This document shows, in pieces, positions 19,963-26,108 of a stretch of DNA of 40,753 nucleotides; position 1 is the first letter of the stretch, and every line of letters starts with the position of its first letter. Source of the DNA: Enterococcus viikkiensis (GTDB lineage: Bacteria; Bacillota; Bacilli; Lactobacillales; Enterococcaceae); contig NZ_BJDW01000022.1 of assembly GCF_005405345.1 (NCBI RefSeq), positions 1 through 40,753 of the forward strand, written 5' to 3'. A program made the position numbers and the translations under genes. Below the pieces are notes generated by a model. That model searched no databases and was not told the origin of the DNA. It saw only the letters and a list, made by a program, of their open reading frames with translations.

Positions 19963-21120
19963 ATGGGAGTATTTCAATCGTTTTTTGATATTTTCAAAAA
20001 AAATTCAGAGATTGAATCAAGCTATGATTTTGATGCGTTAATCGATGAATACCATACACTTTACTTGAAACACCTAGCCATCGATACGTGTGCTGAGTTT
20101 TTAGCTCGGTCTTTTGGACGTTCAGAATTTAGGATTCGAAAAAATGGGCAACCGCTTAAAAATGAATGGACGTATTTGCTGAACGTCAGACCGAATTTAG
20201 ACCAAACTGCATCATCGTTTTGGCAACAAGTCGTTTATAAGTTGATCACGCAAAATGAGGTTTTAATTGTTTTGTCTGATGATGACCAATTATTAATCGC
20301 AGAAAGTTATGTCAGAAAAGAATATGCGTTGTACGAAGATTATTTCGAAAGCGTGTGGTTGAAAGGGTATGAGTTCAAACGAAAGTTTCCAATGAGTGAA
20401 GTAATTTTTCTCCAGTATAACAACAATGATTTGAGTCGATATGTACGTGGCCTGTATGAAGACTATGCCTCTCTCTACAATCGTATGGTTGAAGTGGCAA
20501 TGCGCAACCATCAGATTAGAGCAACTGTTACTGGTAAAGAAGGTCGCGGGTTTGATGACAAGTTACAAAAGAGAGCGCAATCGTATATTGATAAAGTTTA
20601 TGCGAAATTCAGCAAAGAATCTATTGCAATTGTCCCTGTGCAAGCCGGACTCGAGTACAACGAACTAACAAATACAGTTGGAGAAACAGATCAGTCGATT
20701 GATGAACTGAAAAAGCTAAAACGACAGTTCGTGGATGAAGTCGCTGATATTTTAGGGATCCCTTCTACAATCTTGCATGGTGAATTAGCAGATTTAGAAA
20801 GTGCGCAAACAGTACTGAATAAATATTGTTTGAAGTCATTGAATAAAAAAATTGAAGATGAGTTAAACGCTAAAATCATTGATAAAACTGAATTTGTTAA
20901 TGGGACTGAAATCAAAGTTGTAGGCGTGGACAAAAAAGATATTTTCGATCTGGCTGATGCGGTAGATAAATTAATTTCAAGTGGCGGATTCAATCGAAAT
21001 GAGATTCGAAAAGAAGTCGATTATGAAAGTATTGATGGTGGTGACGAGTTTTACATCACCAAAAACTATGAGAAGGCAGCGAAAGGAGGGGAGGAAGTAG
21101 ATGACGAAACTGGAAATTAA
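19963..21120 (+). CDS. Portal protein (HK97 family)
   Basis: This 385-aa portal has family landmarks: HLAIDTCAEFLARSFGRSEF near the start, YLLNVRPNLDQTASSFWQQV, GRGFDDKLQKR in the centre, and FVDEVADILGIPSTILHG with SAQTVLNKYCLKSLNKKIED near 260-300. Twelve copies form the ring through which DNA enters and to which the connector attaches. GGGGGG lies close upstream of ATG 19963. The last 20 bp overlap the protease start, as is usual for this head operon. Confidence 0.95.
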   Translation: MGVFQSFFDIFKKNSEIESSYDFDALIDEYHTLYLKHLAIDTCAEFLARSFGRSEFRIRKNGQPLKNEWTYLLNVRPNLDQTASSFWQQVVYKLITQNEVLIVLSDDDQLLIAESYVRKEYALYEDYFESVWLKGYEFKRKFPMSEVIFLQYNNNDLSRYVRGLYEDYASLYNRMVEVAMRNHQIRATVTGKEGRGFDDKLQKRAQSYIDKVYAKFSKESIAIVPVQAGLEYNELTNTVGETDQSIDELKKLKRQFVDEVADILGIPSTILHGELADLESAQTVLNKYCLKSLNKKIEDELNAKIIDKTEFVNGTEIKVVGVDKKDIFDLADAVDKLISSGGFNRNEIRKEVDYESIDGGDEFYITKNYEKAAKGGEEVDDETGN

Positions 21121-21808
21121 AGGAACGATTATTTCGAACAATCAAAAATGGATCTACGATTTGTTCGAAATGGATAGCACAGCACCACGTGACATTGTTT
21201 TACCCGAAACCAATGAACCATTAGAAATTGTGATTAATTCGGGTGGAGGAGATGTCTATGCTGGAAGTGAGATATACACGGCTTTGCGTGCATATCAAGG
21301 TGAAGTGACAGTGAAAATTGTAGGGATTGCAGCTAGTGCGGCAAGCGTTATTGCGATGGCTGGTAGTTCAATTGAAATTAGTCCAACCGCCCAAATTATG
21401 ATTCACAATGTTTCTAGTGGTGCAAGCGGTGATCACAGAGCGTTGGCTCATGAAGCAGAAGTCTTAAAGAACTATAATTTGTCGATCGCGAATGCTTATA
21501 TCGGTAAAACGGGTCTTGAAAAAGAAAACTTACTTGAACTAATGAATCATGAAACCTGGTTGACAGCAGAACAAGCAGTAGAGAAAGGATTTGCGGACAA
21601 AGTAATGTTTCAAAATGAAGAAGCACCTTTACTAGTCGCAAGTGTCTCGCCGGTTATTCCGCCAGACGCGATTTCAAAATTGGCAGAAAAGTTAAAACCG
21701 CAGTTTGATTTAGATGAATTGGCAAATGAAGTAGCAGAAAAACTAAATACTAAAAAACAAGAATCGATTGAACCAGAAAATACTGGTTTGAAACGGTTCT
21801 TTTTTTAA
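21101..21808 (+). CDS. ClpP-like prohead protease
   Basis: This 235-aa S14-type protease has INSGGGDVYAGSEIY (46-59), catalytic Ser79 in IAASAAS, His102 in MIHNVSSG and the conserved ETWLTAEQAVEKGFAD (151-166). It matures the capsid by trimming the N-terminal delta domain of the major capsid protein. The C-terminal ~60 residues (PDAISKLAEKLKPQFDLDEL) are helical and charged and could contribute scaffolding. The end of the gene overlaps a hairpin followed by seven T (21770-21807). Confidence 0.93.
   Translation: MTKLEIKGTIISNNQKWIYDLFEMDSTAPRDIVLPETNEPLEIVINSGGGDVYAGSEIYTALRAYQGEVTVKIVGIAASAASVIAMAGSSIEISPTAQIMIHNVSSGASGDHRALAHEAEVLKNYNLSIANAYIGKTGLEKENLLELMNHETWLTAEQAVEKGFADKVMFQNEEAPLLVASVSPVIPPDAISKLAEKLKPQFDLDELANEVAEKLNTKKQESIEPENTGLKRFFF
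21770..21807 (+). terminator. Possible weak terminator or attenuator at end of protease gene
   Basis: GAACC (21770-21774) can pair with GGTTC (21795-21799), followed directly by seven T (21801-21807). The overlapping AACCAG/CTGGTT (21771-21776, 21783-21788) competes. The T-run is inside the last codons (Phe-Phe-Phe). Could modulate capsid versus protease levels. Confidence 0.35.
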
Positions 21809-21834
21809 TACAAAAAATAAGGAGGTCATACTGA

Positions 21835-22950
21835 ATGACTATGAAACTATCAAACGAATTCAAAACAATTCGTGACAACTTCTTAGCTGCTGTTAATAAT
21901 AACGAGCCAGCTGAAAAACAAAATGAACTATACGGTGCAATGCTCGATGAATTGCTGAACGAAGCAAAAAAACAAGCGCGTGCTGAGGCAGAAGGATTAA
22001 TTGCTGAAAATCCGGCAGATGCGAAATTATCTGCTCGTGAGCGTAAATTTTTTAATGCTATCAGCACGGACGTCGGTTATAAAGAAGAAAAATTGTTGCC
22101 GCAAGAAACCATTGATCGAATCTTTGAGAACTTAACTACTGCCCATCCACTATTAGCTGAAATCGGTTTAGTAAACGCAGGGCTACGATTGAAATTCTTG
22201 AAATCTGAAACAAGTGGTGTTGCTGTATGGGGAAAAATCTTCGGCGAGATTAAAGGTCAGTTAGATGCAGCGTTCAGCGAAGAAGAAGCAATTCAAAGCA
22301 AATTGACGGCGTTTGTAGTTGTTCCTAAGGATTTGAAAGACTTCGGACCAGCTTGGATTGAATCATTTGTGGCCACTCAAATTGATGAAGCTTTTGCAGT
22401 GGCTTTAGAGGCTGCTTTTTTATCAGGAGATGGAAATGACAAGCCGATTGGTTTAAATCGTCAAGTTCAAGAAGGTGTAGCCATTACTGGTGGTGTTTAT
22501 CCAGAAAAAACTTCAATGGGCGATTTAACATTTGCTGATTCAGCAACGACTGTTAAAGAACTAACGAATGTTTACAAACATCATTCAACTGACGAAAAAG
22601 GTCACGCAGTTGCTGTAGATGGAAAAGTTGTCATGGTAGTTAATCCTAGTGATGCTTGGGATGTCAAACGTCAATATACTTCATTAAATGCGCAAGGAGT
22701 ATATGTAACTGCGTTACCTTACAATTTGAAAATTGTTGAATCATTAGCGCAAGCAACTGAAAAAGTTTTAACGTTCGTAAACGGCCGATACGATGCATAT
22801 ATTGGTGGGGGCATTACTTTACGTAAATACGATCAAACATTAGCGATTGAAGACATGGATTTATACACTGCTAAACAGTTTGCTTATGGGAAAGCTAAAG
22901 ATGATAAGGCTGCTGCAGTTTGGGAATTAAAAGTATCCGAGGGAAAATAG
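21835..22950 (+). CDS. Major capsid protein (HK97 fold)
   Basis: This 371-aa capsid protein has an N-terminal helical delta domain (about 1-75; KKQARAEAEGLIAENPADAK), removed by the adjacent protease, and an HK97-fold shell domain (LLPQETIDRIFENLTTAHPL, VWGKIFGEIKGQLDAAFSEE, SFVATQIDEAFAVALEAAFL, GDGNDKPIGL, GGGITLRKYDQ). AAGGAGG lies nine bases before ATG 21835. The stop codon is preceded by G GGA AAA, a canonical -1 slippery heptamer, and the -1 frame stays open for 21 more codons, so a minor extended form (to 23012) is probable. Confidence 0.96.
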   Translation: MTMKLSNEFKTIRDNFLAAVNNNEPAEKQNELYGAMLDELLNEAKKQARAEAEGLIAENPADAKLSARERKFFNAISTDVGYKEEKLLPQETIDRIFENLTTAHPLLAEIGLVNAGLRLKFLKSETSGVAVWGKIFGEIKGQLDAAFSEEEAIQSKLTAFVVVPKDLKDFGPAWIESFVATQIDEAFAVALEAAFLSGDGNDKPIGLNRQVQEGVAITGGVYPEKTSMGDLTFADSATTVKELTNVYKHHSTDEKGHAVAVDGKVVMVVNPSDAWDVKRQYTSLNAQGVYVTALPYNLKIVESLAQATEKVLTFVNGRYDAYIGGGITLRKYDQTLAIEDMDLYTAKQFAYGKAKDDKAAAVWELKVSEGK

Positions 22951-23012
22951 AGTCCCCCGCAGTTATTAATGTTGAACCGACAAGTGACGGAGCAACAATT
23001 GCACTGCGATAG
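22941..23012 (+). other. Programmed -1 frameshift site and extension of the capsid gene
   Basis: Slippery site GGGAAAA (22941-22947) is in the correct phase (G GGA AAA) just before TAG 22948-22950. After slipping, the product continues K-I-E then SPAVINVEPTSDGATIAL-R and stops at TAG 23010-23012. The extension matches the one after the tail tube gene (25128-25190) at 12 of 20 aligned residues, so it is real coding sequence. The next gene's ribosome site starts right after this second stop. Confidence 0.8.
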
Positions 23013-23027
23013 AAAGGGGCGTTTCTA

Positions 23028-23330
23028 TTGGATGAGAAATTGCTAAAAGATTTCAAATCGCGGATGAGAATCTTTCATACTGCTGACGATGACAACTTAG
23101 AAAATATTTTGGAAAGTTCAAAAGTAGCTGTTAAGCGATGGTGTGGGACTGACAATGTTTCAAATCCTGAAATTCGCGAACTCGTGATTGAACGCAGCCG
23201 ATATGTCTACAATGATTCGTTAGAATTTTTCAATGATAACTTTCAATCGGAATTAATGGCTGTCTCTTTAGCAAATTATGAAGAGGGAGCTGATGGCGAA
23301 GATGAAGTACCAGAAACCCAAAGTCAATAA
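23028..23330 (+). CDS. Head-tail connector (gp6-like adaptor)
   Basis: This 100-aa helical protein (begins MDEKLLKDFKSRMRIFHTAD) has the gp6-like pattern: short helices, KVAVKRWCG, then IRELVIERSRYVYNDSLEFF. It forms the ring under the portal. The start is TTG 23028, nine bases after GAAAGGGG. It overlaps the next gene. Confidence 0.85.
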   Translation: MDEKLLKDFKSRMRIFHTADDDNLENILESSKVAVKRWCGTDNVSNPEIRELVIERSRYVYNDSLEFFNDNFQSELMAVSLANYEEGADGEDEVPETQSQ

Positions 23331-23667
23331 CGGCGCTATGAGAACACCTGTTGAATTTTTTCAATATCGACCTCATAAAGGCCCTGAGCCAGGCGAGCAA
23401 GAGAAGCAGACCATTTTTAATTGTTTCGCTGAGATTTATAACCCCTCAATGAAAGACTTGGAAATTTTGAACTCAAAGACGACTAAACAAGCAGTAACTC
23501 TCACGATTAGAGATCCGCAAACTGACTACATTGTTTCAAACAAGCATTATGTAGAGGTTATGGATAGGAGATATTCAGGTATTCGTTGGAACATCGTTGA
23601 CGTTCGAAATGATTTCACTGACAACCGATTTATCACGATTTTATTAGCGGTGTATAGCGATGAATAA
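23293..23667 (+). CDS. Head-tail adaptor / head-closure protein
   Basis: This 124-aa beta-rich protein (RTPVEFFQYRPHKGPEPGEQ, CFAEIYNPSMKDLEIL, VTLTIRDPQ, MDRRYSGIRWNIVDVRND) has the sequence pattern of phage head-tail adaptor/stopper proteins. I choose ATG 23293, with GAGG six bases upstream; an upstream in-frame ATG at 23278 lacks a ribosome site. It closes the connector after DNA packaging. Confidence 0.85.
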   Translation: MAKMKYQKPKVNNGAMRTPVEFFQYRPHKGPEPGEQEKQTIFNCFAEIYNPSMKDLEILNSKTTKQAVTLTIRDPQTDYIVSNKHYVEVMDRRYSGIRWNIVDVRNDFTDNRFITILLAVYSDE

Positions 23668-24064
23668 TGGTGATTTTAAAGGCGTCAATGAGACCTTACG
23701 AGCGATGGAAAATCGTCTTGGTGATAAGAAAGTCAGGTCAATAGCTCGAAAAGCTATCAATTCCGGTGCAGAAATAGTTGAGAAGAAACTTCAAACAGAC
23801 ATGCTAGTCTTTAAAGATAAAGGTTACACGATTGACGAAGTTGTCCGTAAAAACGCAACGTACAAAAACTACAAAGCCGAGGCTGAAATAGGATGGAATG
23901 GGCCTCATCAGCGTTACAGGCTTATTCATTTGAACGAATGGGGTTATACGAGAAATGGACGTCAAATAAAACCGCGCGGATTTGGCGTTATTACAAAATC
24001 GTTAAAGAATTCTGAACCCTTGTACTTCGAGACAGTGGCATCGGAGGTAAAGAGAAACCTATGA
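23660..24064 (+). CDS. HK97 gp10-like tail-completion protein
   Basis: This 134-aa protein with VRSIARKAINSGAEIVEKKL, then a beta core and HLNEWGYTRNGRQIKPRGFG, is typical of the HK97 gp10 family that joins tail to head. It overlaps the preceding gene by 8 bp and the following by 4 bp. Confidence 0.88.
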   Translation: MNNGDFKGVNETLRAMENRLGDKKVRSIARKAINSGAEIVEKKLQTDMLVFKDKGYTIDEVVRKNATYKNYKAEAEIGWNGPHQRYRLIHLNEWGYTRNGRQIKPRGFGVITKSLKNSEPLYFETVASEVKRNL

Positions 24065-24471
24065 AAGATATGCTTGGTAATATCTATGAATTGCTGTGTA
24101 ACAATGAATACATCAAAAACATGACGTTCAATGACGAAACAGAAGAATATCGCATCAAGTATTACGAACAACCAGAAACGGCGGATAAAACTGGACCGTT
24201 CATTACAATTAGACCTGTGGACGTCCCAAACGAAGCCTATCACGGAAGCGATAAAGAACTTTCTATTGAACATGTAATACAAATTGATGTTGAGTCTAAA
24301 TACAGAGCAACATGCAAACAAATGCAATATGAAATTAAAAAAGAGATGAAGAAGATTGGTTTTGGGCAAGTAAATGGTCAAGGTTTAGACGAATATTTCT
24401 CGGAGACTAGACGTTATGTAGACGCTCGACGATATGACGGGAATACACGAATTTACGATACACAATATTAA
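24061..24471 (+). CDS. Tail terminator-like protein (DUF806)
   Basis: This 136-aa protein of the DUF806/gp11-like type (FITIRPVDVPNEAYHGSDKE, HVIQIDVESKY, GFGQVNGQGLDEYFSETRRY) occupies the standard place for the tail-terminator that stops tube growth and joins the connector. It is the last head-connector gene before an intrinsic terminator and the tail tube gene. Confidence 0.82.
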   Translation: MKDMLGNIYELLCNNEYIKNMTFNDETEEYRIKYYEQPETADKTGPFITIRPVDVPNEAYHGSDKELSIEHVIQIDVESKYRATCKQMQYEIKKEMKKIGFGQVNGQGLDEYFSETRRYVDARRYDGNTRIYDTQY

Positions 24472-24490
24472 AACAGAATAACAGGAATTA

Positions 24491-24517
24491 AGACACGAAA
24501 ACTCGTGTCTTTTTTTG
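24491..24517 (+). terminator. Intrinsic terminator between connector and tail tube genes
   Basis: AGACACGA (24491-24498) and TCGTGTCT (24503-24510) form a perfect 8-bp stem followed by seven T. Located inside the late operon, it must be leaky or bypassed, or the tail tube gene has its own input. Confidence 0.88.
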
Positions 24518-24543
24518 TTGTCAAAATTAGGAGGAAATAAATT

Positions 24544-25128
24544 ATGACTTTAGTCGGATTTAAAAAAATGACAATCGGAATTTTTGATAAGGACGGTAAA
24601 ATTCCAACAGCTAATCAATTTGTTATTGAAGGTAAACAAGATAAAGGGGCCACTGTATCCGCTGAAATTAGCGGCCTATCAAAAGAAGCTACAAAGGTAT
24701 ATGGCTCAAATATTGCTTACTATATCTCGCAAAAAGGAACAGGAGACATTTCTGCTACGTTTGGATTGTTAGATTTACCAGAAGATTTAAATGACAAGAT
24801 TCTTGGTTACAAAACTGATGCAAACAAGATCAGCTTTCTTGGCGAAGACACGGAGCCGCCATATTGCGCATTGCTTATGGAGTCAGAAGATCTCGGTGGG
24901 GATACAGCTATGTTGACAATCTTTAAAGGTAAGTTTAGTCGTGAAGCTATCAATTTGAATACTACAACAAATGAAGCCTTTGAACCTGAAGCAGAGGAGT
25001 ATGTATTTTCTGCAATTGCCAATGATGCTGATGGCGAAGCAAAGGGGCAATCGGTTGCTAAATATGTTGGAGATGAAGAGGCGTCAATTACAGCAATGCG
25101 CACAATGGCTTTTCCAGCGGGGGAGTAA
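24544..25128 (+). CDS. Major tail tube protein (phi13 family)
   Basis: This 194-aa tube protein belongs to the phi13-type major tail family: VGFKKMTIGIFDKDGKI, GATVSAEISGLSKEATKVYG, YISQKGTGDISATFGLLDLP, YCALLMESEDL, FKGKFSREAINLNT, and MRTMAFPAGE at the end. GGAGGAAATAAATT precedes the ATG. The end reads GCG GGG GAG TAA, and the -1 frame is open for 20 further codons to TAG 25188-25190. A fraction of subunits is therefore probably extended with a surface-exposed tail, as for the capsid. It is flanked by intrinsic terminators at 24491 and 25549. Confidence 0.95.
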   Translation: MTLVGFKKMTIGIFDKDGKIPTANQFVIEGKQDKGATVSAEISGLSKEATKVYGSNIAYYISQKGTGDISATFGLLDLPEDLNDKILGYKTDANKISFLGEDTEPPYCALLMESEDLGGDTAMLTIFKGKFSREAINLNTTTNEAFEPEAEEYVFSAIANDADGEAKGQSVAKYVGDEEASITAMRTMAFPAGE

Positions 25129-25190
25129 CAAGCCCAGTCGTTGGGACAGTTACCCCGACGACAACAGGGGCAACAATCGCATTAAGTTAG
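25119..25190 (+). other. Probable -1 frameshift site and extension of the tail tube gene
   Basis: A run of five G (25119-25123) lets the tRNA on GGG slip back by one just before GAG TAA. The -1 frame then reads G-V-T-SPVVGTVTPTTTGATIAL-S and ends at TAG 25188-25190. The site is less canonical than in the capsid gene (A-site re-pairing is poor), but the peptide is clearly related to the capsid extension, which argues that it is translated. Confidence 0.7.
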
Positions 25191-25200
25191 GAGAATGAGT

Positions 25201-25542
25201 GTGGTAGATACATTTAGAATTTATAAAAAAGATGGAACAAAAGTAGTGGAGGGCACAAGCCCTCTTTCTATCACTGGTATTGCAGCAAATACACAAGTAG
25301 CAAAGGGAGACTATCAAGCAACTCGGTTGGTTAATGATGTTGAATCAATGAAAGTTGATATCCCAGCATTTAAGACATTGGCTGAGCAAGAACCGGAAAC
25401 ATCCGGATTTGATCCTGAAGGAGATGTAAAGCCAACAAATGCGAATACCGTTGAAGAAATAAAAGCATGGTTGACAGCGCACGAAATTGATTACACAGGA
25501 AAGACGCTTAAATCAGATTTGCTTGCATTAGTACCAGCATAG
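25201..25542 (+). CDS. Small tail-region protein with C-terminal HeH/LEM-like domain
   Basis: This 113-aa protein has an N-terminal beta part (TFRIYKKDGTKVVEGTSPLS, then ANTQVAKGDYQATRL), resembling small Ig-like additions, and a C-terminal helix-extended-loop-helix domain (TVEEIKAWLTAHEIDYTGKT, LKSDLLALV). GTG 25201 is chosen because it lies seven bases after AGGAG. The ATG at 25195 is only one base away from it. It follows the frameshift-extended tube gene and ends just before a terminator. Possibly a tail-decorating or nucleic-acid-binding protein; role unknown. Confidence 0.75.
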   Translation: MVDTFRIYKKDGTKVVEGTSPLSITGIAANTQVAKGDYQATRLVNDVESMKVDIPAFKTLAEQEPETSGFDPEGDVKPTNANTVEEIKAWLTAHEIDYTGKTLKSDLLALVPA

Positions 25543-25548
25543 GTTTTT

Positions 25549-25574
25549 AGAGGACTGTAGTAGTCCTCTTTTTT
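25549..25574 (+). terminator. Intrinsic terminator after tail tube/HeH genes
   Basis: AGAGGACT (25549-25556) and AGTCCTCT (25562-25569) form a perfect stem with loop GTAGT followed by a T-rich run. Together with 24491-24517 it isolates the tail tube transcript unit. Confidence 0.9.
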
Positions 25575-25602
25575 ATTTGAAAATATTAGGAGGAAATTAT
25601 AG

Positions 25603-25914
25603 ATGGCACAAGTTCGAATTGAATTAAAAAATAAAAAAGGCAAAAAAGAAGTCTTTGAGAAATTAGAAACAACCGGGAAAGACTATCGTTTAGCCTTGCA
25701 AACAATTAAAAAATTAAATGCAGAAAAAGTCATGGTGTGGGATCAATTAGATATTTATTTAGCTTTTGCAGTGGAAATTTTCAAAGCAGACAAATTGACT
25801 TCTGATCAAATTTTAGATGGATTAGCTTCTGAAAAAACTCGGGAAACTTTGGATGATTTATTAGGGCAAGTAATGGGAATTGAAGATAATCCTGATCCAG
25901 ATGCAAAAAAGTAA
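25603..25914 (+). CDS. Tail assembly chaperone gpG-like
   Basis: This 103-aa protein (begins MAQVRIELKNKKGKKEVFEK) is the short form of the tail chaperone that coats the tape measure during tail assembly. The end GCA AAA AAG TAA contains the slippery heptamer A AAA AAG (25905-25911) directly before the stop. AGGAGG precedes the ATG. It lies immediately upstream of the tape measure, as in all lambda-type tails. Confidence 0.9.
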   Translation: MAQVRIELKNKKGKKEVFEKLETTGKDYRLALQTIKKLNAEKVMVWDQLDIYLAFAVEIFKADKLTSDQILDGLASEKTRETLDDLLGQVMGIEDNPDPDAKK

Positions 25915-26093
25915 CTCCGGAAGAAGCTGAAGAAATGTATCTGGAATTGTGCCGAGAATTAACTAAACAAGGTTGGTCTCTTTCGGATATCGAGAACAAT
26001 TCTTTTGACACTTTGATCGAAATAGCCTGTGTAAGTCCGAAAAAAGAAAAACAAAAAGAAGTCGACCTAAAAGACTTCGTCAAATCTATTTAG
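25603..26093 (+). CDS. Tail assembly chaperone gpGT-like (-1 frameshift product)
   Basis: Slipping by -1 at A AAA AAG (25905-25911) fuses gpG to a 60-residue T domain (VTPEEAEEMYLELCRELTKQ, GWSLSDIENNSFDTLIEIAC, then a Lys-rich end and VDLKDFVKSI), stopping at TAG 26091-26093, 15 bp before the tape measure ATG. gpG and gpGT in a fixed ratio recruit tube subunits to the tape measure. The expected arrangement and perfect slippery sequence make this a firm call. Confidence 0.9.
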
Positions 26094-26108
26094 GAAAGGA
26101 GGAAAATT

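Noticed and set aside
22951-23012. Simple intergenic spacer after the capsid gene
   Set aside because: The stretch is open in the -1 frame, starts at a canonical slippery site and encodes a peptide related to the one after the tail tube gene.
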